Part shown: in pieces, positions 16,716 through 24,504 of the stretch
Numbering within the stretch: the stretch's first letter is position 1
Layout of the letters: every line of letters begins with the position of its first letter
NCBI GenBank assembly: GCA_024222455.1
Contig: JAAEPD010000225.1
Coordinates: 1 to 64,000 of the forward strand
DNA from: Aureispira sp.
GTDB taxonomy: Bacteria; Bacteroidota; Bacteroidia; Chitinophagales; Saprospiraceae
DNA length: 64,000 bases
Reading direction: 5' to 3'
Program-made: the position numbers and the translations under genes
The notes under the pieces: generated by a model
Databases searched by the model: none
What the model was told of the DNA's origin: nothing
What the model saw: only the letters and a program-made list of their open reading frames with translations

Positions 16716-17657
16716 ATGTTAAATACAAATCTTCCAGTCGTAGTCAACATGAAAAAAGCTCTACGCAACAGTGCTCACAAAGCTCAATTATTCAGTCAAA
16801 AAACATCTGTTAGAATAGCCTTTTTAGGATTATTCTTAGTCGTTATATCACAAAAAGAGCTCAGCTTTCAATTTTCGATTGGAGGCAACACTGCTCAAAA
16901 TAATATAATATTAGATGATTTAGAGACAACTCGTTCTCCTCATGCTCAACCTGCAAGTTTAACAGGAGCTTTTACGGCTGAAGCAAAAACAGCTAATATA
17001 AAACCACAAGCCAACAAAAAATGGTGGGACCAAATAAAAGAAGCAAGTAGTGATATTAGAAATGAATTAAATCTAGCCAATGCAGCTACAGCTGTAGGAG
17101 AAGGTTTGTCTGAAGAACAAAAGAAAAAAGCTGCAACGTATTCCAATCTTGGGTTCGCCTTAAGTCCTAACTATGCTAAAAAACATAATGTTGATCCAAG
17201 TATTGTCCAATACAAACAACAAATTTGCTTGACCTACATAAAGCAATATGTTTCTACAGCAAAAGAAGAAGCTAAACTCTTTGAGATTCCAGCAAGTATC
17301 ACCTTAGCGCAGGGTCTTTTAGAAAGTAATGCTGGGGCTAGCAGCCTTGCTCGCAAAGATAACAACCATTTTGGAATCAAGTGTCGCAAGAAGTGTATTG
17401 GCTGCCGCTGTGCAAACTATACTGATGATAGCAAATTCGATATGTTCCGAATTTTTGAATCTTCTTGGGAAAGCTTCCGTGAACATAGCAAACTCTTATC
17501 TGGCAAACGCTACAAACACCTCAAAAAGCTAAAACGTACTGATTATAAAAATTGGGCAAATGGTCTGCAAGCGGCAGGTTATGCTACTGACAAAAAATAT
17601 GCAAAAAAGCTTATTGGAATTATAGAGGCCTTCCAGCTCTATAAATACGACCAATAA
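16716..17657 (+). CDS. Membrane-anchored glucosaminidase with a Cys cluster
   Basis: 313 aa. A basic N-terminus, one membrane segment (about 32-46) and a long helical linker lead to a C-terminal GH73-type domain (about 165-313). Catalytic Glu203 sits in GLLESNAGASSLA. The loop after the NNHFGIKC landmark is unusual: Cys223, Cys227, Cys230 and Cys232 (C-x3-C-x2-C-x-C), while the sister proteins have two spaced cysteines. The layout matches the gene at 272, so the two likely arose by duplication. The start could also be Met12 (16749). It should trim peptidoglycan while tethered to the inner membrane. Confidence 0.85.
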   Translation: MLNTNLPVVVNMKKALRNSAHKAQLFSQKTSVRIAFLGLFLVVISQKELSFQFSIGGNTAQNNIILDDLETTRSPHAQPASLTGAFTAEAKTANIKPQANKKWWDQIKEASSDIRNELNLANAATAVGEGLSEEQKKKAATYSNLGFALSPNYAKKHNVDPSIVQYKQQICLTYIKQYVSTAKEEAKLFEIPASITLAQGLLESNAGASSLARKDNNHFGIKCRKKCIGCRCANYTDDSKFDMFRIFESSWESFREHSKLLSGKRYKHLKKLKRTDYKNWANGLQAAGYATDKKYAKKLIGIIEAFQLYKYDQ

Positions 17658-17691
17658 TAGAAACTATTATTTCCGTCTTTTTATACAAAGA

Positions 17692-17725
17692 GAGGGGGCA
17701 CCACACACTCCCCTTCTTTTTTTTG
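17692..17725 (+). terminator. Terminator of the third glucosaminidase gene
   Basis: A G-rich arm (17692-17698) pairs with TCCCCTT (17709-17715) and is followed by a T-run. An AATAATAG/CTATTATT hairpin at 17653-17671 overlaps the stop codon just upstream. Confidence 0.6.
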
Positions 17726-17766
17726 TTTTCTGTATCCTATTACTTCATTATAAATGCTTCCATAAT

Positions 17767-18201
17767 ATGTTTGATATCTTAATAAAATACTTGCGTCGAA
17801 TAAAAATACCATTTACAGTAGAGGCACCCAATAGTGTTCTTTATTTTAATATAAACACTCCTGAAGGTTTATGGAAGTGTACAGTCATCTTAGATCATCA
17901 CACCAAAGGTTTAGGATTCTACTCTACACTACCTTCTACCGTTCCACCCAATCTTAGAACAAGAGTTGCCTTGTATCTAATGGCTCTAAATAATAATCGT
18001 CTATTTGGAAACTTTGAATTAGATCTCAAAACAGGCGATGTCCATTTTAAGACCTATGTGGATTGTGAAAGTGTTGGTTTGAGCGAACGAATATTAGATC
18101 GCACTATGCTTGTCAATATTACTACTATGCAACAATATCTGCCTAAACTCATGTCGCTTCTAAAAGGCACAACACAGACTCAATTGAAAGAAGCATCATG
18201 A
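17767..18201 (+). CDS. YbjN-like protein
   Basis: 144 aa. Soluble, with the feel of a YbjN/T3SS-chaperone-like fold: a first helix, then a sheet (SVLYFNINTPEGLWKCTVILD, LGFYSTLP), a helix (RTRVALYLMALNNNRLFGNFELDLKTGDVHF) and a final helix around the mid-C-terminal LPKLM. The segment linking a short strand, ALNN and FELD is typical of YbjN-like proteins. Function is unknown; relatives have been linked to stress and regulation. It is a single gene between terminators. Confidence 0.55.
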   Translation: MFDILIKYLRRIKIPFTVEAPNSVLYFNINTPEGLWKCTVILDHHTKGLGFYSTLPSTVPPNLRTRVALYLMALNNNRLFGNFELDLKTGDVHFKTYVDCESVGLSERILDRTMLVNITTMQQYLPKLMSLLKGTTQTQLKEAS

Positions 18202-18338
18202 GCAGAGTTAAAATATGTGCTGTCTATCATAGGTAACTGAGCGAAATCATTTATAATCTATGATCCTCTGTTACACAAGCTGATTATAACCGAGAATATG
18301 AATACAAATTCATTAGGTCATAGTCTATTAAACTAGAA

Positions 18339-18364
18339 AAGGGTTGTCCATTTGGACAACCCTT
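18339..18364. terminator. Bidirectional terminator after atpG
   Basis: AAGGGTTGTCC (18339-18349) pairs with GGACAACCCTT (18354-18364) around a four-base loop, with short T-runs on both strands. It separates the gene ending at 18201 from the ATP synthase operon ending at 18404. Confidence 0.75.
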
Positions 18365-18403
18365 CTTCTTTATATCAAAACCTTTCTCGATTACAATCTA
18401 GAC

Positions 18404-19306
18404 CTACTGGCTTTCTAGTGCTACTGCACCACCAACGATTTCATAAAGCTCACTAGTAATAGCTTCTTGACGAGCTTTGTTGTAGAATATTTTCAATTCT
18501 TTCAACATTTCTTCTGCATTCTCAGAAGCTTTCTCCATTGCGGTCATACGTGCTCCTTGCTCAGAAGCTGTAGTATCTAAAATAGTCTTATGAAACTGTG
18601 TTTTAAGAATAGTTGGCACCAAATGCTCTAGAATTTCTTCTTGATTTGGTTCAAATATGAAATCAGCTTTCATACCACTATCTTTAGTATCAGCTGTTTC
18701 TTCAGCTGGTGCTACTGGCAAAAACTGCTCTACTGTAAAATATTGAACTGCTGCATTCTTGAAACGAGCATAAACAATATCAATAGCATCATATTCCTCA
18801 TTTTCAAATTGACTCATCAACTTAGAAGAAACTTTCTCAGAATCTTCATAAGCAAAATCTCTAGTTACTAAATCAGTATGATCTGTAATAAAGTTAACAT
18901 CTGTATAGCGACGCTTAAAGTAGTCGTAACCTTTTTTACCTATAAAAAGTATAGATAATTTGCCTGCTTTGCGTTGCTCGCTGTATTTTGTATCTATCAA
19001 CTTAACAGTTTCTTTATTCAAAGAACTATTAAATCCACCACATAAACCTCTATTAGAAGTTATCAATACAAGTAATACATTTTTCACAGGGCGCTCTACA
19101 CCATAAGACATAGAACTATCTCCATCCAAGTTGGATAAGATATTAGAAAGCATTGCACTCAACTTATTAGAATAAGGGCGTAATTGAACAATAGCTTGTT
19201 GTGCACGACGCAATTTAGCAGCCGCAACCATTTTCATTGCCTTAGTAATCTGTTGAGTAGATTTTACGGAACTAATCCGCTCACGTACTTCTTTTAAGTT
19301 TGCCAT
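18404..19306 (-). CDS. atpG: ATP synthase F1 subunit gamma
   Basis: 300 aa from the ATG at 19306 (MANLKEVRERISSVKSTQQI), the standard gamma start; a longer frame to 19381 has no support. Gamma is the rotating shaft linking the c-ring to the catalytic head. The conserved N-terminal helix (TKAMKMVAAAKLRRA), LLVLITSNRGLCGGFN and the C-terminal helix with GARMTAMEKASENAEEM and NKARQEAITSELYEIVGGA are all present. It is the last gene of the operon, 114 bp after atpA. Confidence 0.97.
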   Translation of the reverse strand: MANLKEVRERISSVKSTQQITKAMKMVAAAKLRRAQQAIVQLRPYSNKLSAMLSNILSNLDGDSSMSYGVERPVKNVLLVLITSNRGLCGGFNSSLNKETVKLIDTKYSEQRKAGKLSILFIGKKGYDYFKRRYTDVNFITDHTDLVTRDFAYEDSEKVSSKLMSQFENEEYDAIDIVYARFKNAAVQYFTVEQFLPVAPAEETADTKDSGMKADFIFEPNQEEILEHLVPTILKTQFHKTILDTTASEQGARMTAMEKASENAEEMLKELKIFYNKARQEAITSELYEIVGGAVALESQ

Positions 19307-19420
19307 TATTATATATATAGTAAAAGTTTGTCTTTGCTTGACGTAGAGAACAAACTCATGTATAATAAATAAACTACACAAAGTACTTAGTTTTCACTAA
19401 GCACTTTGTTTATATTATTC

Positions 19421-21004
19421 TTATGCAAATTCAGGAGCAATCTCTGCTGCTAACTCTGCAAATTTTTTCAATTCTTTTTTGTCAAATTTTCCTGCACGAA
19501 TGCTTGTTAGCAATTCTGGGAAACGTTGCTCAGCTTTGATCATAAAGATTTTTTCAAAATCTTTTACTTTATTCACTGCGATGTTTTTCAACAATCCGTT
19601 AGTTCCTAAGTAAATGATCGCTACTTGCTTCTCTACTGGTACTGGAGAGTATTGAGGTTGTTTTAGTATTTCTACATTACGTACACCTTTGTCCAATACA
19701 GCTTTAGTAGCAGCATCTAAATCAGAACCAAACTTAGCAAAAGCTTCTAGCTCACGGTATTGAGCTTGATCTAGTTTTAGAGTACCAGATACTTTTTTCA
19801 TTGGCTTGATCTGAGCAGAGCCACCTACACGTGATACAGAAAGTCCTACATCAATTGCTGGACGGATACCTGAGTTAAACAAGTTAGAGTCCAAGAAAAT
19901 CTGTCCATCTGTAATCGAAATTACGTTGGTAGGAATATATGCAGAAACATCACCTGCTTGAGTCTCAATGATAGGTAAAGCAGTCAAAGAACCACCACCT
20001 TTCACGATACCAGCTTTTTTCAAAGATTCTGGTAAATCGTTCATTGTTTGAGCAATCTCATCTTTGTTGATCACCTTAGCAGCACGCTCTAACAAACGAG
20101 AGTGAAGATAAAATACATCACCAGGATAAGCCTCACGTCCTGGAGGACGACGTAACAATAATGATACCTCACGGTAAGCAACTGCTTGCTTAGATAAATC
20201 ATCATAGATAATTAATGCAGGACGACCAGTGTCACGGAAATATTCTCCAATTGCAGCTCCTGAGAAAGGAGCGTAAAATTGCATTGGAGCAGGATCAGCA
20301 GCAGAAGCAGCTACAATAACAGTATAAGCCATTGCACCATTCTCTTCTAATACTTTTGCTACCTGAGCTACTGTAGATGCTTTTTGCCCAATGGCAACAT
20401 AGATACAGAATACAGGCTCTCCTTTATCGTAAAATTCTTTTTGGTTCAAGATAGTATCCAATCCAATAGCTGTTTTACCAGTTTGGCGGTCACCAATGAT
20501 CAACTCACGTTGTCCTCTACCTACAGGGATCATAGAATCGATCGCCTTGATACCAGTTTGAAGTGGTTCGTTTACAGGCTGACGGAAAATAACACCAGGA
20601 GCTTTACGCTCTAAAGGCATTCCGTAAGTTTCTCCTTTGATAGGGCCTTTACCATCGATAGGCGTTCCTAAAGGATTTACTACACGTCCTAACATTCCTT
20701 CTCCTACATCAATAGAAGCGATACGCTTAGTACGTTTTACTTTGTCACCTTCTTTGATTTTCTCAGAAGGTCCCATTAATACAAGACCGACATTGTCTTC
20801 CTCAAGGTTAAGTGCGATTGCTTGAATACCGTTTTCAAATTCCACAAGCTCACCAGCTAAGGCATTTTTCAAACCATATACACGAGCGATACCATCACCT
20901 ACCTCTAATACTGTTCCCTCTTCCTCTAGTCGTGCTTGAGAGTCAAATCCACCGATTTGTTCTTTTAATATTGCAGATATTTCATCTGGTCTTACATCAA
21001 CCAT
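19421..21004 (-). CDS. atpA: ATP synthase F1 subunit alpha
   Basis: 527 aa. It forms the non-catalytic nucleotide-binding part of the F1 head together with beta. The P-loop [13 protein letters not shown], the [11 protein letters not shown] Walker B region and the [29 protein letters not shown] segment are intact. The N-terminal delta-binding helix ([14 protein letters not shown]) is normal. It starts 3 bp after the atpH stop, within the B-E-F-H-A-G operon. Confidence 0.98.
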   Translation of the reverse strand: MVDVRPDEISAILKEQIGGFDSQARLEEEGTVLEVGDGIARVYGLKNALAGELVEFENGIQAIALNLEEDNVGLVLMGPSEKIKEGDKVKRTKRIASIDVGEGMLGRVVNPLGTPIDGKGPIKGETYGMPLERKAPGVIFRQPVNEPLQTGIKAIDSMIPVGRGQRELIIGDRQTGKTAIGLDTILNQKEFYDKGEPVFCIYVAIGQKASTVAQVAKVLEENGAMAYTVIVAASAADPAPMQFYAPFSGAAIGEYFRDTGRPALIIYDDLSKQAVAYREVSLLLRRPPGREAYPGDVFYLHSRLLERAAKVINKDEIAQTMNDLPESLKKAGIVKGGGSLTALPIIETQAGDVSAYIPTNVISITDGQIFLDSNLFNSGIRPAIDVGLSVSRVGGSAQIKPMKKVSGTLKLDQAQYRELEAFAKFGSDLDAATKAVLDKGVRNVEILKQPQYSPVPVEKQVAIIYLGTNGLLKNIAVNKVKDFEKIFMIKAEQRFPELLTSIRAGKFDKKELKKFAELAAEIAPEFA

Positions 21005-21007
21005 ATC

Positions 21008-21568
21008 TTAAAAGTTTTTGATATAAAGGTTTTCACTAAATTGCGTTTCCATCTGGTCAAGTTTATAAGCAATGCTAGCATCATAAACCTGATTATTAAA
21101 TTCTAAAACAAATCCTCCTATTATACTAGGATCTATTGCAGTATCTAATTCGACTTGAGCTTCTAATAAGCCTTTTGTCTTAAAAGTTTCCAAAATTCCG
21201 TCAACTACAGACTCACTTACAGCAGCCGCTGTAATCAAGCGAGCAGAAGATATCTTGCGAGAACTATTGTACATAGTATGAAATACTCTGCAAATATCTC
21301 CTAGATAAGGTTCACGTCTATGTTCTGCGATTACTCTTAGTGTTTTCAAAACTACAGATTCTACTTTATCAGTAAAAACAGCCTCAAAAACTTTTTCTTT
21401 TTTGTGTGCAGAGATAATCGGATTTTTTAAGAAAGCAGCAAAATCATCAGTTTTGGCTACTTCCCATATATACATGATATTATCATGTACTTTATCCAAG
21501 TTGCCTTCCTCTTCTGCAAGAGAAAAAAGCGAACTGGCATATCTTGATGCTATACGTAATACAGACAT
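21008..21568 (-). CDS. atpH: ATP synthase F1 subunit delta
   Basis: 186 aa. It connects the peripheral stalk to the top of the F1 head. The N-terminal helical domain (SRYASSLFSLAEEEGNLDKVHDNI) and the C-terminal signature IGGFVLEFNNQVYDASIAYKLDQM are typical. Its stop codon lies 3 bp before atpA, and atpF lies 66 bp upstream. Confidence 0.95.
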   Translation of the reverse strand: MSVLRIASRYASSLFSLAEEEGNLDKVHDNIMYIWEVAKTDDFAAFLKNPIISAHKKEKVFEAVFTDKVESVVLKTLRVIAEHRREPYLGDICRVFHTMYNSSRKISSARLITAAAVSESVVDGILETFKTKGLLEAQVELDTAIDPSIIGGFVLEFNNQVYDASIAYKLDQMETQFSENLYIKNF

Positions 21569-21634
21569 ATTGGAAAGAAAATTATACTAAATTAATATGT
21601 AAAATAGAAGTTTGAATAAAAGGGCTGTGAGCGA

Positions 21635-22153
21635 TTAAGCACCCAACTCTTGTTTTTTCAATTCATCTAATTTAGCTGTAACAAATTGATCATGGTTACC
21701 ATCTAACTCACGTTGCATAACTTGACGAGCAATAACCAAAGACAAACGACCAACCTCATTATATAGGTTTACTTCCATTTCTCTACGACGGTTATCCATC
21801 TCTTCTTTAGCAGACTCTAACATTTGCTTGTCACGCTCTTCAGCTATCACACGAGCCTCATCCAAAATCTTAGTTTTGATTTCTTCTGCTTCTCTGATAA
21901 TTTTCAAACGCTCCTCACGAGCTTGCTTAAGCAACTCTTCGTGCTTAGACTGAATCTGACGCATTTCCTCACGTGCTTTATCAGCAGCATGCAATGCCTC
22001 ATCAATAGACCCTTCACGCTCTTTCAATGCAGCAGCAATAGGTTTAATAGCTAGTTTACCTAGTAAAAACCAAGCAGCAAGAAAGATAATAGTAGTCCAG
22101 AACAATAACCCAAAACTTGGGTTCATCACTGAAAAATCGGTTAAAAACAACAT
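21635..22153 (-). CDS. atpF: ATP synthase Fo subunit b
   Basis: 172 aa. One N-terminal membrane helix (about 10-32) is followed by a long charged coiled coil with regular EAR/KER/EE heptads, the peripheral stalk. The tail (ARQVMQRELDGNHDQFVTAKLDEL) fits the delta-contacting end. It is 174 bp downstream of atpE, the largest gap inside this operon, and that gap contains two hairpins (22229-22293). Confidence 0.94.
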   Translation of the reverse strand: MLFLTDFSVMNPSFGLLFWTTIIFLAAWFLLGKLAIKPIAAALKEREGSIDEALHAADKAREEMRQIQSKHEELLKQAREERLKIIREAEEIKTKILDEARVIAEERDKQMLESAKEEMDNRRREMEVNLYNEVGRLSLVIARQVMQRELDGNHDQFVTAKLDELKKQELGA

Positions 22154-22228
22154 CTTATTGTAAGATTATATATTATAACAATATTTTTTCTCTTCTCTTT
22201 AGTTCGTAAAGTGTTTCTAAGTTGATTA

Positions 22229-22293
22229 GAAAAATAGACGAACTATTCACTTTGAATAAAGGCAAGCTGACAACCAATCGTTGTCAGTCTTGC
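22229..22293 (-). promoter_or_regulatory. Hairpin pair between atpE and atpF
   Basis: On the minus strand, transcription leaving atpE first meets a 13-bp stem: 22262-22274 pairs with 22280-22293 with one bulged base and a short T-run after it. It then meets the mini-hairpin AATAG-TTCGT-CTATT followed by T's (22229-22247). A weak terminator or mRNA stabiliser here would favour expression of the c subunit, needed in about ten copies per complex. Confidence 0.5.
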
Positions 22294-22327
22294 GCTTTTT
22301 CTTTCTGTAGTTTCTTAATGATCGAAA

Positions 22328-22531
22328 TTAGGCGATCAAAGATACTACGATAGCAAATAAAGCAGCACCCTCTACAAGAGCAGCCGCAATAATCATGTTG
22401 GTACGAATTTCTCCAGCCGCTTTTGGCTGACGAGAAATACCTTCCATAGCTTTACCACCAATTTGACCAATACCAATACCAGCGCCAATTGCTGCTAAAC
22501 CTGCTCCAATTACAGAAATAGAACCTCCCAT
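22328..22531 (-). CDS. atpE: ATP synthase Fo subunit c
   Basis: 67 aa, two membrane helices joined by the polar loop SRQPKAAGEI. The ion-carrying carboxylate is Glu54 in ALVEGAALF. The residues around it (EGA rather than EST, and no Gln at the matching position of helix 1) argue for a proton-driven rather than a sodium-driven ring; this is inference from known Na+ motifs. It lies 44 bp after atpB. Confidence 0.96.
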   Translation of the reverse strand: MGGSISVIGAGLAAIGAGIGIGQIGGKAMEGISRQPKAAGEIRTNMIIAAALVEGAALFAIVVSLIA

Positions 22532-22575
22532 GATTTGTTAGAATTTAAATATTAAAAAAAAGATATATTACAATA

Positions 22576-23865
22576 CTAGTGTGCTTCTTCGTGGTGGTGC
22601 TCTTCTACAGCAGAACCGATATACAAAGAAGTTAATAAAGCAAAGATGAATGCTTGTAAGAACCCTACAAACAACTCTAAGAAGTTCATAGCAAATACGA
22701 ATGGTACAGCGATAGCACCACCTCCAATTGCTCCTCCTATGCTTTCTCCTACATTAGAGAATACAAAGATCAAACTTGTCAAACTCAAGATCATAATGTG
22801 ACCTGCTGAAATATTCGCAAACAAACGAATAAGTAGTGTGACTGGTTTGATAAAGATTCCTAGTATCTCAATAGGAGTTAAAATTATTTTCACAAAAGCA
22901 GGTACCCCTGGCATCCAAACGATGTGCTCCCAGTAGTGTTTGTTACCATTAAGGTTAACTACTAAGAAAGTGAATACTGCTAATACTATAGTTACCCCAA
23001 TATTACCTGTTACGTTGGCACTACCTGGGAAAAATGGTATTAACCCTACAATGTTATTGATTAAGATAAAGAAGAATAAGGTCATTACGAATGGGAAGAA
23101 TTTCTCCCATTTAGGCCCAATTGCTGGAGCAACTACCTCATCTCTCATAAATACAATAACTGGCTCCATTACAGACTGTAAGCCTTTTGGTGCTTCTCCT
23201 TTACGTGTTTTGTAGCTCTTAGTAATGCTTCTAAACATTAGAACTAAAACCAACAACCCTAACAACATAGTAAATACGTTCTTAGTGATAGAGAAGTCAT
23301 ACCAAGAAGTCATTCCTTGTATTTTACTTGCTGGCTCTATTTCAAAAGATTTACCATCTTTATAAATATGATGAGCAGCATGTGCTTCTTCTTTGTGAGT
23401 CTCATCACCGCCATGAACACCATGTTCATCAACAGTTTGATGTCCGTGATCATCATCACCATGATGGTCATGATCGTGATCGTCTCCATGTCCATGATCG
23501 TCATGACCAGAAGTTGCATGTCCAGAAACTTTTACAGTTCCAGCAGGAAACTCTCCTTTGATTTTCATCAATTCGTCATGATAGATAACATATCCATCAA
23601 CGGCATTCTCAAATGTACCATGCTCATCTCGTGCACCAAATGCACTAGAGAATGTAAAGAATACCCCATCATCAGAGTAGGCAATACATGGTAATGGAAT
23701 GTAGAAACTACCTACTACATGAAATGCGTGTGCGTCACTAATGTGATGCATTACGTGAGGAGTAGGATTAAATGGCTCATCGCTCCCTTTTTGAGGGTCA
23801 CCTGCCCAAGCTGTTTGGGTCATTGTAATGAGCAATACAATTAGTATAGAAAAAACTGATTTCAA
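22576..23865 (-). CDS. atpB: ATP synthase Fo subunit a with His-rich extension
   Basis: 429 aa, much longer than the roughly 270 aa of the E. coli protein. A signal-like peptide (1-21) and an extra N-terminal domain of about 170 residues precede the usual membrane part (from about 195), which has the essential arginine in LLIRLFANISAGH. Residues 116-166 hold 16 histidines mixed with Asp and Gly, and the C-terminus ends EEHHHEEAH. Extended a-subunits are known in Bacteroidota, but such a His run is striking and would suit binding of Zn2+ or Ni2+, or proton buffering, on the periplasmic side. It is the first gene of the operon. Confidence 0.94.
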   Translation of the reverse strand: MKSVFSILIVLLITMTQTAWAGDPQKGSDEPFNPTPHVMHHISDAHAFHVVGSFYIPLPCIAYSDDGVFFTFSSAFGARDEHGTFENAVDGYVIYHDELMKIKGEFPAGTVKVSGHATSGHDDHGHGDDHDHDHHGDDDHGHQTVDEHGVHGGDETHKEEAHAAHHIYKDGKSFEIEPASKIQGMTSWYDFSITKNVFTMLLGLLVLVLMFRSITKSYKTRKGEAPKGLQSVMEPVIVFMRDEVVAPAIGPKWEKFFPFVMTLFFFILINNIVGLIPFFPGSANVTGNIGVTIVLAVFTFLVVNLNGNKHYWEHIVWMPGVPAFVKIILTPIEILGIFIKPVTLLIRLFANISAGHIMILSLTSLIFVFSNVGESIGGAIGGGAIAVPFVFAMNFLELFVGFLQAFIFALLTSLYIGSAVEEHHHEEAH

Positions 23866-23913
23866 AGCATTAACCTTTTATATATGTCAATAACTAGCTT
23901 TCATTTTCGAGGG

Positions 23914-23921
23914 CAAAGATA
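23914..23921 (-). promoter_or_regulatory. -7 box of the ATP synthase operon
   Basis: On the minus strand it reads TATCTTTG, 48 bp upstream of the atpB ATG. A TTTG lies further upstream but only 13 bp away, closer than usual. Confidence 0.55.
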
Positions 23922-24039
23922 TGGATTTATTCCACAAAAAAGCATCATCATTATTTTTTTTTACTTCTTAATTCAAGGAGAGATTTGAACGAGCGTTTTA
24001 CATATTCCAAAAATCCTCTCAAATCCATTTTTTTATTTG

Positions 24040-24056
24040 AAAAAATAGCGTACTAT
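24040..24056 (-). repeat. Solitary AATAG-type mini-hairpin
   Basis: Minus-strand ATAG-TACG-CTAT (24045-24056) followed by a T-run. It is the same mini-hairpin as at the ends of the 145-bp elements, with a changed loop and intact stem. No second end is visible, so it may be a decayed copy. Confidence 0.4.
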
Positions 24057-24147
24057 GAAATATTAGACTAAAAAACAAAAAAAAACCTAATAATATACGG
24101 AGTTGCTTTATCTGCAAAAAGAGCATTTTTTCAATCGATTTTTTTGA

Positions 24148-24155
24148 TAACTTTG
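24148..24155 (+). promoter_or_regulatory. -7 box of the cytochrome b5-like gene
   Basis: TAACTTTG matches TAnnTTTG. It overlaps a TTG start of a longer frame (24144) and thereby supports the ATG at 24192. Confidence 0.55.
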
Positions 24156-24191
24156 TATTTCGCAATTTTAGTGCAAAAATGGAGAACATAC

Positions 24192-24431
24192 ATGAAAGAA
24201 TATACTATATATAGTAGAGGGCAATTAGCTCTACGAAATGGCCAGGATAAAGAGGAAATTTGGGTGGCTTATCAGGGCATTATTTATGATGTGACAGATA
24301 GCCGTCTTTGGCGAAATGGAAAGCATTATGAACATTGGGCGGGGCAAGATCTTACGGAAGAAATTGGAGATGCTCCACATACAGAACAGGTATTCGAAAA
24401 GTTTGAAGCTGTTGGTAAATTAAAAAGCTAG
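24192..24431 (+). CDS. Small cytochrome b5-like haem-binding protein
   Basis: 79 aa from the ATG at 24192. A stand-alone cytochrome b5-type domain: IWVAYQGIIYDVTDSRLW followed by KHYEHWAGQDLT and GDAPHTEQVFEKF. The two histidines in these last motifs are the likely haem ligands, although the classical HPGG is replaced by EHWAG. Such mini-proteins occur in many bacteria with unknown electron partners. Promoter position decides the start. The stop codon lies inside a 20-bp terminator stem. Confidence 0.78.
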   Translation: MKEYTIYSRGQLALRNGQDKEEIWVAYQGIIYDVTDSRLWRNGKHYEHWAGQDLTEEIGDAPHTEQVFEKFEAVGKLKS

Positions 24432-24464
24432 TTTTATTTAAGGGTTAAATAAAACTAGCTTTTT
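24422..24464. terminator. Bidirectional 20-bp terminator hairpin
   Basis: Positions 24422-24441 pair perfectly with 24445-24464 around a GGG loop, with A and T runs on the outside. It overlaps the last codons of the cytochrome b5-like gene and also serves the converging lipoprotein gene. Confidence 0.88.
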
Positions 24465-24504
24465 AATTATTTTTTTACTGCTCTTAAAGGTTTTTCATCT
24501 TTAG

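Noticed and set aside
19307-19381. Upstream extension of atpG
   Set aside because: Gamma subunits start at MANLKExRxRI; the extension is AT-rich and has no homologous sequence that I know of.
22328-22531. Sodium-type c-ring
   Set aside because: A Gln exists in helix 1 (GIGQIG), but counting from the RQP loop it is not at the Na+-ligand position, and the Glu is followed by GA rather than ST.
23317-23694. Open frames opposite the His-rich part of atpB
   Set aside because: They come from the repetitive His/Asp codons read on the other strand or frame and lie wholly inside atpB.
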